Shown here piece by piece: positions 20,677 through 32,690 of a DNA stretch of 64,000 nt. The stretch is from Gamarada debralockiae (taxonomy: Eukaryota > Ascomycota > Leotiomycetes > Helotiales > Hyphodiscaceae). The first letter of the stretch is position 1; the number at the start of each line of letters is the position of its first letter. The notes under the pieces were generated by a model. The model saw nothing but the letters and a program-made list of their open reading frames with translations. It was not told where the DNA came from and did not search any database. Location of the stretch: NCBI GenBank assembly GCA_002803225.1, contig NXFV01001904.1, positions 62,001-126,000 of the forward strand, given 5' to 3'. A program made the position numbers and the translations under genes.

Positions 20677-23600
20677 TCAATAGCTAATCCCACCTTCATC
20701 AACATCCCACCCTTCAGACTCAGAACCATCATATCCGTTTCTAAATTCCTCCTGCTTCTTCCCCGCCTCCTTCGCATGAATCTCTCTCTGAATTGCGGAG
20801 AAGTAATTCTTCAAACTCCTCAGGCCTCTCAAGAAGCCTTTATCCGGTTGGTCAGGATGTCGAGGCGGGCAAGGCTTATCACCCGAACGGAAATCCTCCT
20901 TCGTCACGCAGTTTGCGAAATCTGCGATCTTGAAATCAATCTCGTTCTGCTGCCTCACATCCCTCTCTGTCGCCGTACTGTCACTCTCATCTACTCCTTG
21001 CGTGTCCCCATCGTAGAACATCAGAAGACTTGCAGCGTAAAAACGATACCCGACAAGACCCTGGATCAGTACCTCGAGTCTGGACAGTTTCGCAAGAATT
21101 GTCGGAATGTGTCGCAGAATGCTCGAGTAATCAACTCCGTCATATAGGAACCGCGTGAGAGCATCCTGAAATTCGCGCCCTGCTTTGAGATCTCTTCCAA
21201 AGTACTTGTCCTGGAAGATGTAACTCTGCGTCTTGGCGTCCCATACCTGCAATCCACAAACTCTGACACCAAGCTCTTTTGACGTCGTTGCCTCACACTT
21301 TCGTTGTTGCGACTTCTGCTTCTTTTCGTTGGCATCGACGCCATATTGTCGAGTTCCCATTTTGAGATCCATGATACAAGGGCGCCTCATGCCTGCCGTC
21401 AGGTCTTCCAGAAGTAAGAAGTATTCAACGCGTGAATCGCGCTGAGTTTGTGCCTCCTTCGGATTTACTGGCCTGGGAATGTCCAAAAGTTTACTCGACG
21501 GCTCATGAGTAGCAACAGCACGAACCGCCCTTGATCTGCTCTTTCTAGACACATCCGTCGTGGAAGACGCTTTCTCGTCTAGGACAGCTTCCTCCGAAGG
21601 CCTTTGGTCGTTCCCTGACGTGGCCGGAGGGGAAGTAGGGTCCTGAGATGAGACGAGATCCATTGGAAAGACATCGTCCTCAACGTCACCTTTGTACCCT
21701 GCATCATCCGCCTCTTCAAAGTACTTGAGGTTCCCGCGATCGTCGGCAACTTCAGCAGGCTTGCGGCGAAGCCCACCACTCGAGTAACGTCTCTGACGTT
21801 TTCCTTGCGGAAAGCGAGCAATTTCCGGTTCCGGAGCACTTGTACCTGTTTTTTCATCAAGTTCAGCCTGCTCTTGATCACCGTTCGCTGCACTTTCGTT
21901 CTGTTCCGGCTCGGTGCTCGTTAGTGGAGTCAGTCCGTTGCTACGCTCGGTAGCAGCCTTCATCGCTTTTCTCCGTATGGATTTTTCAGCCGGCTGCGCA
22001 TTTGATGCCATTTGGCTTTGTTGTGCAGCTTTCAGGCTCGATTCGGAGTTTGAAGTCCGCAGACTAGATCCACCATGACGCGAAGGCAATGAACGATATT
22101 GCGATGCAGGTTTCTTGTGAAGCTGGATCGGGATTGGCTGCTGTAAAAAAGCCTCTCCGAACACCTGGTTTCGCAGTTGCTTGTTGACAGTGGTTGCACC
22201 CCAGCTAGCAGCGTGTTTGTCTGAAAATGTGGGCCGATACATGACATCGCCAGAATCGCCAGCGCGAGTTGGAAGTTCGGATTGCGTCGTTATCGATTTA
22301 GCACCGTCGCTCTTCGATCTATATTCGGCATCTATCAATCGTGGATGAGGCTGCATGAAGCTCTTAGGGATGATATGTCTATTGTCCGCAAAAGTAACGG
22401 TAGGTATGGGTACGGAAGAAGGCTGTAGCGATTGGCTGACCATTCTCGGCTGCTCTATCGGGCAATGCGTTGGAGCATGGCCATTAGCAGTTGACGGGAC
22501 TGCAACTTTGTCCTTAGATTGGTCTTCAACACGATCTTGAGCTATGTCTTGTCGCTCGGTAGCTCCATCCGCATCATCCTTTCGACCCGACTTGCGGCGG
22601 CTTTGCTTTTCAAAGATAACATTGAGAACACCGATGTACCTGAATTAAAATTGAAATAACTTCGTTAGCAATTGAATTTGAATTTGTCGACAGGGTGCTT
22701 GTTTGTCGGGTCTTTGCATGACTCAGCTTCGAGGCCTGTGAGCCGGGAGGGGTAAATGAAATATACACACCTTGGTAAGAACTTCAACAACTGCGGGTGG
22801 TAGCGCTCAACCTTTTCATAGAACTCATTCTCACGATTGTTCAATTGCTTGCACACCGCGCGTTTAGAAAATCGCCACATTGTTGTATGGCCCCCAACTT
22901 GATGTCGATATGGTATCAGCTCGATGGCCTCCAGAGGTTCCTTGGTATCATTTTGATGATCATGGAAGTGCTGACTGTAGTCAGCTGGAATCTGATTGCC
23001 CGGCTTTACTGACCCCGCCGGGGTTGTATCGAGGACATCAGCCAAACTCGACTCTTCTCCCGCTGTCGTCATCCCTTCGTCGTCTGTGACTGCGTGATCT
23101 GTCTTGAGGGTGTCTGAGACAAAGGATAAAACCTCATTCTCGGAATGTGGTAATTGTTGCCTCGCATAGCTAGGAGACAGCACTGCTGGCGGCCGAGAGT
23201 GAGCTTCCTGGCTCACATATTTCTTGTCGACTTCACGTGACGGTACTTTGTGCTCCTCCAGCCACTGCTGAGAAGCAGACGTATCGCGACGTTGGTCATT
23301 CAGACGGTACCTTACAACACTTTCCAAGCTGTGGTGGTTTCTCTCAGAAGACTCAAGAGGCGTGTGATGGGGAACAAAAAGAGCGGAGGAAATTTGTTCC
23401 TCGCCAGATTCGTCCTCCTCGTCATTGCTTTTGACGTGGGTCAAATCAGTACCACCTTGGTTGCTGTAATCCTCATTATCAACCTCAACAGTCTTTGATG
23501 GCTTGGGTTCTTGCTGCCCAGCATCGGATTCTCGTCTTTCGGATGCGATAACGGGTATGCTTCGGGAAAAAGAGGAACCCTTGGCAGCACCTGGTGTTAA

Positions 23601-24824
23601 GTTATGATGCTTCCGAATCTCGGCCACGAGCTGATCCGGCATGGCCTTCACTTGCTCTTCAGACACTGTCTCAATGCTATGAGAAGGATCAAAATATCCT
23701 TCTTGAGCCGCAAGTCCTGTAGTAGGATTGGTGCCATGGCTCGTCTGCCTTGATACAGATTTCGATGGCGATCGATCAAGCGGCGATGGGGCAGGGCTTT
23801 GGCGATCATGAAAAGCATCAGGTCCCTGGGAATCAGCCGACTCCAGTATGGGAGCTTCTTGTCCAGGTCTTTGTTTCCCAGTGTCAGATCCGCTAACACC
23901 CTTGCCACGAGATGGTCCCTCTTTAGACCGCCCTCTACTCTTCGACTCCCGCTTCTTTGGCTTGTCCTCTGGCAGACCCTCTTTAAAGAATCTCAATGTG
24001 TGACTGGCTTTCCTACTCCGGTTGTTGGGCTCCGCACCGGTCATTGCCTCTGTAATTGACTTCTCAACCTGACCAAGACTAACATCACTCCCTTGTTCTC
24101 CAATGGACCAAGCCTTCTCTGACGCCATACCGGGCCGCACATCCCTCCAAGACCTGTATCTAGCTCGAACACCTTCCGTCGGTGGGTTGTAGGAATCCAA
24201 GGTAATTGGGCTCTCGGTTTCGGGAGACGGTGGTAACGCAGTGTCTCCAGGATTGGTTGAGTATGTGCCTTTGGGAGAATCTTCTACCCTCTTCTCCTTC
24301 TCTGTCCGTTCTAGAGATGTGCCGCGGGGCCTGGAGCCGTTCAATGGCTCGGTGTGGTTGGTAAACAGTGGGTTGACTTGGGACATTTCGTGGAAGTTGC
24401 AGGTCGATGATATGGGTGTATTCCGTAGACTGACAGCCCCTCCCAGTTTGGAAGTAGATCCTGGCGCAACCGCTGCCATATTGTCTGTACCTACTTCACT
24501 GTGTGCTGTGCTCACTCCATTGTACGTTTTGTGATCTGGTGGTTGGGCCAGTTGTCGCGAGGATCTTGTGGATGGTTCTGGGAAATCGCGAGAGGTGCTG
24601 TTGTGAAAGTTGCCCTCGTCTGCTTCGTTATACGCTGCTAGAGCTCGTGTCAACAATGAGGTAGAATTGGAGCGTGAGGTTTGGGACCATGGGCGACTTT
24701 TGATTTGATCGCCATTCCGAGAGATTTGTTGACCCTGCTCAGTCCTCACCGTGTCGGTGGGTGCGGCATTTTCGGGCTCAGGAGACCAGCTTGACATGAG
24801 GCGGTCATCTATCGAATCGCTCAT
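20677..24824 (-). CDS. Kcs1, inositol hexakisphosphate kinase
   Basis: Two exons, 24824-22771 and 22639-20677, separated by a 131-nt intron; 1338 aa. About the first 650 residues and a central block are disordered and Ser/Pro/Glu-rich, as is usual in fungal Kcs1. An IP6K-specific N-terminal piece spans the intron ([20 protein letters not shown], then [11 protein letters not shown]). The catalytic signature PCIMDLKMG (PxxxDxKxG) is near residue 1105. [12 protein letters not shown] is near 1220 and the metal/ATP-binding IDFKIADF near 1258. The enzyme makes 5-InsP7 from InsP6, controlling phosphate sensing, vacuole form and stress response. Start chosen at the only ATG before the conserved [13 protein letters not shown] head. 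No disruption. Same direction as eme1, 545 bp apart. Confidence 0.92.
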
Positions 24825-26138
24825 GCAATGTGGGAGATTGATTGGAGTTGTTGGGCCTCAATGGCAGAGTCTGAGCAATAAGAAAGTGACCGGGGACTGC
24901 CAGCATTCGGCCTGCGGATTACGACGAGCCGGCAAGGGAAGATGAGATTTCTGTGTGCTAAAACGGGCCCAGCCGTGTTCCTAGATTCCCAACGGTCACG
25001 TTGCTTTGGGAGAGTTTTTCTATGGATTTGCGCGAGGGGGTTGGAATTTGTGTGGTTTGATTTTTGGGCTTGTGGTTAGAGAACGTGGGAAAGAGGGACG
25101 CCAGAAGATTGGTTGCAGGCGAAATCGGCGTCATTCGACCATCCTGGTAAAGTAGAACGCCACTTCTGTGTAACACTCTAACTTTGACACTAACCCTCAG
25201 GGCCACTCCTCCTTTATTACGCCTCTTGCAACGTTTTTCCTAGCCATACCATACCATATGACACACAACTCTTATCACCGGCTTGTTCTCTTTTCCTTTT
25301 TTTGTGATAAGTACCGTGCCGCTTCCTAGACAAACTCTTAGATCCCCTTAGCACCCTGGCATCCCTTTATTGACCCAATTAACTTAATTAACCCTCCGGG
25401 ACATTTTCAAGCTCATCCGCGAGGACGCGGCACCGTTGAAATCTGTTCAGACATCTGGTTGTTCCATGCTTCGTTGTACATTTTGCACTGGATGTCCGCT
25501 CCCACAGGCACTTCCCTCATCAACCTATCAATCAAGGGGAATCAACAACGTGCTCTGCAGACCGCTTTCTTCAAATGCATCGATCGCATCAACTGTGGAG
25601 TGTGAAACCTGCACAAAGTTACATACACGGCCAATGACTGGGAAAGCTGGAGAAAATATCCATAAATGGTTCAAAGGAGGTCCAGTGAAGATTGTCTCAT
25701 CTGAATGCCTGTAAGGCGTCGTGCGTGATTGGGCTAAGGCCAAGAGTGAGGGGTTGCAGCATCAATCCTCAAGGTATGAACAAATGCAGGGTAATGCACA
25801 TAATTTTCAAAGCGGAATGAGTATTGCCGTCATTATCCATTTTGACACATGTCATGGACTCTGAAAGAGATGCTTAAAGGTCAACGACGACGACGCCGAT
25901 GACGACAGACAAGTATGTCAGATCACGTGGAGGTGTCTGTCACGATCTTGTATTGGTGCTACTCGTTTTTGAGGGTATCTTGGAGCACTCCGACCCCCTA
26001 GTGCTAAATCGCGTTTGTGTAAATGTGCCAAAAGCCCCAACACCGATGTGCCATGACAGCGAGCCGCGCTCAGCCAACGCTATGCAATACCCATATCAAC
26101 AGCTTATCTCATCTAGACACTTCATAACATCATTATGA
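24825..26138. other. Intergenic, 1.3 kb; kcs1 promoter side
   Basis: Region between kcs1 and the next minus-strand gene. Short frames at 25436-25714 (plus) and 25528-25743 (minus) overlap and are not recognised. A GACGACG-type simple repeat sits at about 25882-25905, followed by a GATCACGTGG word near 25922. No RNA gene seen. Confidence 0.4.
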
Positions 26139-29100
26139 CTATCCACTCGTTATTCCGAACAAGCTTCTCCCCTTGCTTGCATCGCTTCTACTATCTCTCT
26201 TCCCTCTTGAGCCATTGACCTTCTTGACTTCGGAGTCAACAGACCAATCCTCCAGAAAATCCCCAGCATCACCAAGGAAGTCGTCGAGATTGACCTCCAA
26301 ATCGTAATCGGTGGTCTCAGGCGATAAATTCGTTCTTGCGTCGCTCTTCGGCCTCAAGTGTCGAGTAGGACTTTCGCCCAGCGCAGTACGCCATTCTTGT
26401 TCAATTAAAGTCTCTCGATCAGCTGCTATGAACGCTTCTGCCATAGCACCGACATGTGGACTACTCAAAAGCGAGCCACTGTTCCTTGGGAGAAGACGCT
26501 TGAATCGAGCTGCCGCGGAAAAATGCTTTCCAAATTTGTTGATAACCGTGGTGCCATCATAGAAAGCGTCTTCATCCCGGGCACGGTCTGATATTTGTGG
26601 CGGTGGTGGGGACGCAGGTCCCTGTTTGGAGAAAGTTGACATCTCATGCTGTGAGTCTGATTTCTCTTCCGACGGAAGTACCCCAAAAGACACTCGTTTC
26701 TTGGATTTTCCCGAAGCGCGCTTTTTGGAGTTACTTGTCCATGGATTCTTTGTGGCAGCTTCGATGAGTTGTTGGGTATTTGACTCTTCATCGTGTTCTG
26801 AATGGGCTTCAGGTCGCTCTGGTGATGGCGTTGGAGTCATGAAGTCTTTGAATGGCGTGATTCCGTCATTGTCAGGCGTTACTGGACGTTCAATAGGTTG
26901 CCAATCCGAGCCTTTCTCATCTTCGGCATGAGGGGGCGAGCTACCAGTATCTACAGACGTCTCTCGCTCGGTAGTGACGAGGTTTTCACCATCTTGATTT
27001 AGGCCAGAAATAGCTTCCGGAAGAAGACTTTCGGGTGCCCAGGGACTCTGTAGCCCGCAGCCCTGCCAGCTGTCCTGTTCTTCTTCGGTTGGTAATACTC
27101 TGTCCTCATCATCAGGGCCAAGAGGCGTTGTCCTCCCAGGCTCTGGCTCTGTGATGGCTGCGCTGGCCGACAGCTGCAAAGACTCATCTTTCTCGCTCTG
27201 AGTGCAGTTACTCGAGTTGAAGCCTCGACAATCTTGCGACAGAGCATTTTGGATGATCTCCATCTCATCCTGTACCTCTTCATTTGGCGAATCAACATCT
27301 TCCACAATGTGAGCTTTCAGTTTGTATGCATCATCGTCGTGTAGATTGGAAGCGTCCTTGGAGGTGGTACCTCCAGATTGTTCCTCTTGGTCAAAAGATT
27401 CTTCGGAGACTTTTGGTTCATGATCTTCAGTGACATCCTCATCGACCATCGGGCTGGTACGCACAACGGCTGGAGATAGATGCGGCTGTACCAACGACTT
27501 AGGGGCTGTAGAATTGAACGATTGAGTACTGTCGCCATCGATACTTGTCTCTTGGGTTAGAATTGTAACGCCTCTCTTAGGATTCGGCGTTGCCCGCGAT
27601 TTCCTCGGTGAATCTGGTAAAGGTTGAGATGGAGGAGCATCGTCCAAGTCGCCGGCGCCTTGAGGCGCGCTACTTCTCATAAGTAAGACGTCGTAATCCG
27701 GGGTTGGTACATCAATGACTTGCTGGTGATACTGTGGGGAAATAGACCGGCTGTATTTACCCGCTACAAGGGAAGGCTGACTGGATGTTTTAGGAGGTGA
27801 TTCGGCAGGTAATTCCGAATATTTCGTGTCTGGATCATGATTTTCGGGAGGAACGAGAGACGGAGAAAACGCATCATCCAGCTGTATGTTTTCAGGTCGA
27901 TTTGAAGCCGGGTATTGGACATCATCTTGAAGCATCTTCCAGGTCGATCGATTTGCGATTCCTGCTTTTGGGGTGGGTGCGGGCTTGCTGGCACTCAAGG
28001 GTGCGAATAGTGCGAATGGTGAAGTTATTTGTAAATTGGGCAGGACATTGACTGACATTATGGCTACTTTCTTGAAGTAGCTTTCATCCGATTTTCTGCT
28101 TCCTGATGACGCCTCATTTTGCGTCCGCGTGAACTCTTCTTCGGGCGATAATGAAGGCCCCAACTGATTGATCCCGCAAGGAGTCCTTTCAGAGTCTGCG
28201 TTCACTTCATCTCCCGGTGATTCCATGGGTGGTTGCTGAGTGTCTAGTCCCCGTTCGTCTTCGGAATTCTCAGCAAAACTCAGGTCGGGCCCTCCACGCG
28301 CGAGAGCGGGATCGATTGTAACAGAAACCCCGCAGCTTGAAGCCTCCTCCTCCCCATCAGCTGATGCTAATCCTGAGGGAGACCTGGGTGCGTTCTCGAG
28401 TTGGTCATGAGATCGCTCGGTACTCTCTTCAGACTGATGCTTTTTCGGCTTCCTTCTTTTTTTCCTGTACTGGAACTTCTCCAAGTTCCTAGAAGATGGC
28501 GCAACCTCTGTAATGAAGCTGTTGTCTTCTACTAGCTCCATATAAACTCGGTTTTCAGAGCCACAAGGTAGCTTAGTTGATCCCGAACCAGACCTCCGAG
28601 TGAATGAAATACCGCTATTCACTGCAGGGGTATTGAACAGTGTATCCTTCACTGATATGACCGTCAAATCGTCAGGCTCAAGATCTGAAAATGAACGGTC
28701 GATGGGTTGCTTTCTTTTCGCTTTCTCGCGAGACTCGGGTAGGAAGGAGGGCGCAGAGACAAAGGTTGTTTCTCGAGAATCTTCGTGAGGTTCGTCCAAA
28801 TCCTCCACCTGTTGCCCTACGTTGCTTCCGCTGCCCTTCAACCGGATCCCTTGCGCTGTACTTCCACTATATCGAGAAACTGTTCCACTCTGTTGTGCGT
28901 CGGGTGGCCAGGGAGTCGTAGGTTGAGGTATCGAATTTAACCGTCCATTTTCTGAATCCGCAGACTTTGCAGAGCTTTGACGACGGGGTCGATCTCTTTC
29001 GCTCTGTTGATCAGGCATCGGCGTAGGTGACGTTAATGGATGGTCTTCCCAGCGAGCCCTTTTGGAAACATAAGACCCCTTCAACCATTGTGACTCTGCC

Positions 29101-29786
29101 GGCCTTTTTGCACCCCTCGTGTTACTGTGCGAAGAATCGTCGTTGTCCATACCATCGGTTTGCGCGTCTGCAATAGAAGAATGTTGAGTAGGAAGTTTGG
29201 CGGAACGATCGAGGCTGATTTGGTGTCTATCGGCTTTACTTGTCGGGGTGGGTTGCCTTGGGGGGATGCTGTCCGTGGGGGATTCTTCATCCCTGTCCTC
29301 TGAATCTGGCTCCCCGGAGTAGTGAACGGCCTCCATGCTGTCGAACTGGTCAAATTCCTTTCTAGCTTCTGTTTTCGCTGCAGCCCTACACCAAGCCAGA
29401 GCCTGCGTAGGGTTCAGGTAACCCAGGCCATGGTCAGCAGCCCTCCTCATCACATTCTCTCTTGTAAATAACATATCTTCCGATCCTGGTTGCCACCAGC
29501 CTGCCTTCTCTCGTGGGCAGTATCGCCATGGGTTGACCCAACCGCTCTCTTGGCTGAAAGGTCCTCGCAAACTCGCAGATTGTATCAGAGGTCTATGGCC
29601 ACACAAATATCTTCGTGCTACCTCCTCGTAACGGCGTCGCTTTTTTGCTACCTCCTCAGCTGTTTTCTCTGTGTCGGATCCCTCACAAATGATGTCCTCT
29701 GGGTGTTGCGGGCCGGGACAGTAGAGTTGCTCCTCGTGCTCTTCACTCCTGATACTGTAAGAGTTGGAACTGGCGTAGTGATTCAT
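26139..29786 (-). CDS. Conserved fungal protein of unknown function, disordered
   Basis: Single open frame of 1215 aa if the start is the ATG at 29786 (MNHYASSNSYS). An in-frame codon 54 nt upstream is possible but lacks conserved sequence. Only the N-terminal ~150 residues look folded and conserved: EEQLYCPGPQHPEDI, then AKKRRRYEEVARRYLCGH, then SASLRGPFSQESGWVNPWRY. This block resembles a family present in many ascomycetes and sometimes loosely labelled protamine-P1-like. The rest is low-complexity, Ser/Pro/Glu/Asp-rich with many SP/TP sites and Lys/Arg patches (FQYRKKRRKPKKHQ; KKRASGKSKKRVSFG). A last conserved acidic stretch is DYDLEVNLDDFLGDAGDFLE. The basic patches suggest a nuclear protein; the function is unknown. 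A GGCGCGCC palindrome lies about 180 bp upstream. Confidence 0.75.
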   Translation of the reverse strand: MNHYASSNSYSIRSEEHEEQLYCPGPQHPEDIICEGSDTEKTAEEVAKKRRRYEEVARRYLCGHRPLIQSASLRGPFSQESGWVNPWRYCPREKAGWWQPGSEDMLFTRENVMRRAADHGLGYLNPTQALAWCRAAAKTEARKEFDQFDSMEAVHYSGEPDSEDRDEESPTDSIPPRQPTPTSKADRHQISLDRSAKLPTQHSSIADAQTDGMDNDDSSHSNTRGAKRPAESQWLKGSYVSKRARWEDHPLTSPTPMPDQQSERDRPRRQSSAKSADSENGRLNSIPQPTTPWPPDAQQSGTVSRYSGSTAQGIRLKGSGSNVGQQVEDLDEPHEDSRETTFVSAPSFLPESREKAKRKQPIDRSFSDLEPDDLTVISVKDTLFNTPAVNSGISFTRRSGSGSTKLPCGSENRVYMELVEDNSFITEVAPSSRNLEKFQYRKKRRKPKKHQSEESTERSHDQLENAPRSPSGLASADGEEEASSCGVSVTIDPALARGGPDLSFAENSEDERGLDTQQPPMESPGDEVNADSERTPCGINQLGPSLSPEEEFTRTQNEASSGSRKSDESYFKKVAIMSVNVLPNLQITSPFALFAPLSASKPAPTPKAGIANRSTWKMLQDDVQYPASNRPENIQLDDAFSPSLVPPENHDPDTKYSELPAESPPKTSSQPSLVAGKYSRSISPQYHQQVIDVPTPDYDVLLMRSSAPQGAGDLDDAPPSQPLPDSPRKSRATPNPKRGVTILTQETSIDGDSTQSFNSTAPKSLVQPHLSPAVVRTSPMVDEDVTEDHEPKVSEESFDQEEQSGGTTSKDASNLHDDDAYKLKAHIVEDVDSPNEEVQDEMEIIQNALSQDCRGFNSSNCTQSEKDESLQLSASAAITEPEPGRTTPLGPDDEDRVLPTEEEQDSWQGCGLQSPWAPESLLPEAISGLNQDGENLVTTERETSVDTGSSPPHAEDEKGSDWQPIERPVTPDNDGITPFKDFMTPTPSPERPEAHSEHDEESNTQQLIEAATKNPWTSNSKKRASGKSKKRVSFGVLPSEEKSDSQHEMSTFSKQGPASPPPPQISDRARDEDAFYDGTTVINKFGKHFSAAARFKRLLPRNSGSLLSSPHVGAMAEAFIAADRETLIEQEWRTALGESPTRHLRPKSDARTNLSPETTDYDLEVNLDDFLGDAGDFLEDWSVDSEVKKVNGSRGKRDSRSDASKGRSLFGITSG

Positions 29787-30879
29787 CGTCGTCAGCGACA
29801 GTAAGTGGATGTGTCGAAAACGGCATTGGATTTGCTTCAACTTAACCCAAACAGCGTATGCGGGGTATCTCTGGATGCCTGGTAGTTGTTGTGTCGCGTA
29901 GGTCGCGTTAACGAGGTGATCCTATTTAGGTTTTTCAGGTGAACCCCGTGACTACGCGCCAAAAGTGGCGCGCCTCTTTGGAAAGTTCTATCATCGACAT
30001 CGCATTCATATCTTGACAGACATTGCTTCTCATCTATCCGGCCAGATCAGACTGAAATGTCAGAAAAAAAGACAGCACAAATACCTCTGTCCTGATCCTT
30101 TGTCACGACGGGACATCATAGGTGTCCAAATTGATCGCCGATGCAACTTGAAGCTTCCTTTTGGCCGGATCCTCTCTTCATACAGGTAGATCATCACTTG
30201 TCACACGTACACGTTAGACTCCACCATGCAGGCATGTACTGGAAAAGCTGCAATATTCCGAGGGAACAATAATGGACTTCAACTTTGCGAGAGACGTCCA
30301 GGAATTCTCTTGCCTCAGGAACGAAGTGTCGCACTTGGTGGCTCTCATCTCGATCCCCTAAAATACGCGCTAGTTCGCAACATCTTACCACATAGTATAA
30401 AGTTGGCGGAGGAAATTTTGGAGATCACTTGAAAAGCGGAGAAAGGAAGCATCATCTTCCCGAGATGGGTTACGTCTATAGTATTTACGTACTGCGTTTT
30501 ACTGCAGGTCAGCCCTATGACATTTCCTGTCGCTCTCATGTTTCGAAATTATCAAGTTGGGAGTGGATCTTCCGATCATGCGTGCTTTTAGAGCTTCTTG
30601 CTAGTTGTTCCAAGAATCTTAATCGATTAATCCAAGGCATTGCAGTATTTTTGGGTTGTTTATTGGCTACTGGAGTGATGCCGGGGATCAAATAAAGAAC
30701 AAGGTAAATCGCGTGCAGAAAGAGGAAGGTAACGGTATGTTTGGTGCCGCTCTGTCGGGTTTTGATGTTCCGTAGATTGCTAGAAAAGTATTGCATATCT
30801 AAATCCGTATCGACAAGGCTTCTTCTGTCGTGTTCTTGGAACGTATACTGGAATAGAGATCCGTATTGCAGTGTAGTAC
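29787..30879. other. Intergenic, 1.1 kb
   Basis: Flank between a minus-strand gene and a plus-strand relic. A GC-rich palindromic block with GGCGCGCC lies at about 29955-29975. Several short plus frames (29965, 30226, 30429) are unrecognised. Some may be eroded 5' sequence of the Zn2Cys6 relic that follows. Confidence 0.4.
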
Positions 30880-32690
30880 AGAAAGCCATCCTGCTCCCTT
30901 GCTACAAGAATGGCCTCGTTTGCCCGGGCTACGAAGAGGAACAGACGAAATTTATGTACGTTTCCACGTCTGGTTGCCCTTACTCGTCCTTCACCGACAG
31001 GTGTAGTCTTTTGGCTATGACTGCGACACTATCACTTTCGATAAAGTACTTACTCGGACGCTAACTTGGGACATGAATCAGTAATATAATAAGTGGGCAT
31101 CCAGGCGTGGAAATTATCCGATTCGAAAGAACTCCAGCAGGACATCAACTACTCCTGTGCATCGTCTACAAGATATATCACCTCCGAATGAATCGAAAGT
31201 ACGCCCTGCTATTGCAAGGGTCACTTCGGCCCTTGTTAATCAACACAGCTTCTGATATCACCAAATCCAGCGCCTGCCAATTTAAAGCAAGTCGTCTCTT
31301 CACATTTACACAATGGACCCTTTAAAGCTATTGGATTTTCTCTTCCGAAGGGATCATGTTTTAACTCGTACGCTCAACTCGCAGACTTCGTCGATCAAGA
31401 CGCCCTTGTCGACCTTGCTCTTCAATCACTCATCCTGGCACACATTGAAGGGACCCCACGAGATAGCACCGTCCTGCGCATGGCAAGAGCTTACTACTGG
31501 TCGACATTAAGGCATTTGCAGGCAAAGAGGATTCCGAGACTTTGATTTTCTGAGAGTAATTAACCTTCCATGCCTTTATGAAGTGAGCCATGTGTCCAAA
31601 ACTTTCATTTGGGTTTAAATTGAAGCGAATGCTGACCTTTTCGGCCTTACGACTCTGCCCTAGCACACCTTGATGGCTACATGAAACACAATGAGGCCCC
31701 CCAGTCAACAGCAATGGCAATCCGTCCCAATCATTCAAGTTCCACCTCGGAACTAAACGACTTTAACTTTGTTTAGAACAGCATCTGTGAGTTTATACGA
31801 TGTGATTTGTATGAATACGCTAACATGTCCAAGATATTCGACGATTTGGGCGCTCGAAAAGGTTGCGTTGTGGCCGACTACAAGTGCCCCGTCGTAGAGC
31901 GATGGTTTTCCCACTTCACTGAAGCCTACACGACAAAAAGTATAAAGGTTCCAGCGCTCGTTGAGCTTTCCGATCATTTTTTTACTCTCCTCGAAACGAG
32001 GGATCCGAGATGGTATACTAGAGCATCTGCAATCAATGGCAAGAGCTTTCATATCAATTCAACAGCTAGTTTGCAAGATGCGTCACCACTTTGGCTGTCT
32101 CTACGAGGAAGATGACAGTCATTCGCCTGACCCAGAACTCGACTTTGGACCTTCGTATTCCCTTCCTACGTACTGGATTGCGCAGGCTCTGATGCATTAC
32201 TGGGCTAGTCGAATGCTCCTGTACGATGCACTTGCTAAAGCGGTGTCTTCGGCGATATATCACGACCTTCCTTCTCCTGCTCTCCAATTTCTACCAGGAC
32301 CTATGCCATCCTCAGACTTCTCAGCACAAGATGCCTCCATATCTGCGGCCTTGTCAAGCAACCTTCTCGATTGCTTCAGTCTTCCGTAATATAATCAGGA
32401 CCCCGCGACACGCAACATTCTGAAATGTGTGCGGTTTACATATGCTAAGGAGCTTGAAATAATAAACCTTACACAATCTGCCAATGCGATATACGTTGCT
32501 CTTCAGTATTTCAAGAAACGACGGATGGTACATGAGTTAATGATCTTTGCTAGAGCTGTCGCCTTTTTTGAAATGAAAGGGCTGGTTTTTGGGAGATTTT
32601 TGAAATCGACCCGGAATATTGGAAGGGAGTTATTGAAGGGGACAGGACAAATGATATGGTTCCCTCCTCGAGACTGGAAACACCCGTAGG
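30880..32690 (+). pseudogene. Decayed Zn(II)2Cys6 transcription factor
   Basis: Pieces of a fungal zinc-cluster regulator lie in order on the plus strand but in different frames. The end of the zinc cluster at about 30905-30965 reads CYKNGLVCPGYEEEQTKFMY, with the preceding RKPSC in another frame and the first CxxC absent. At about 31345-31520 is a helix pair typical of the regulatory domain (ALVDLALQSLILAHIEG, RMARAYYWSTLRHLQA). At about 31800-32390 lies the fungal TF domain 2 (DUF3468)-type middle (SYSLPTYWIAQALMHYWASR). At about 32480-32690 lies the C-terminus (AVAFFEMKGLVFGRFL). Stops and frame changes separate all blocks. No set of splice sites that I could find joins them into one frame, and the DNA-binding cluster is broken. 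A real multi-intron gene is a weaker alternative. Confidence 0.6.
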
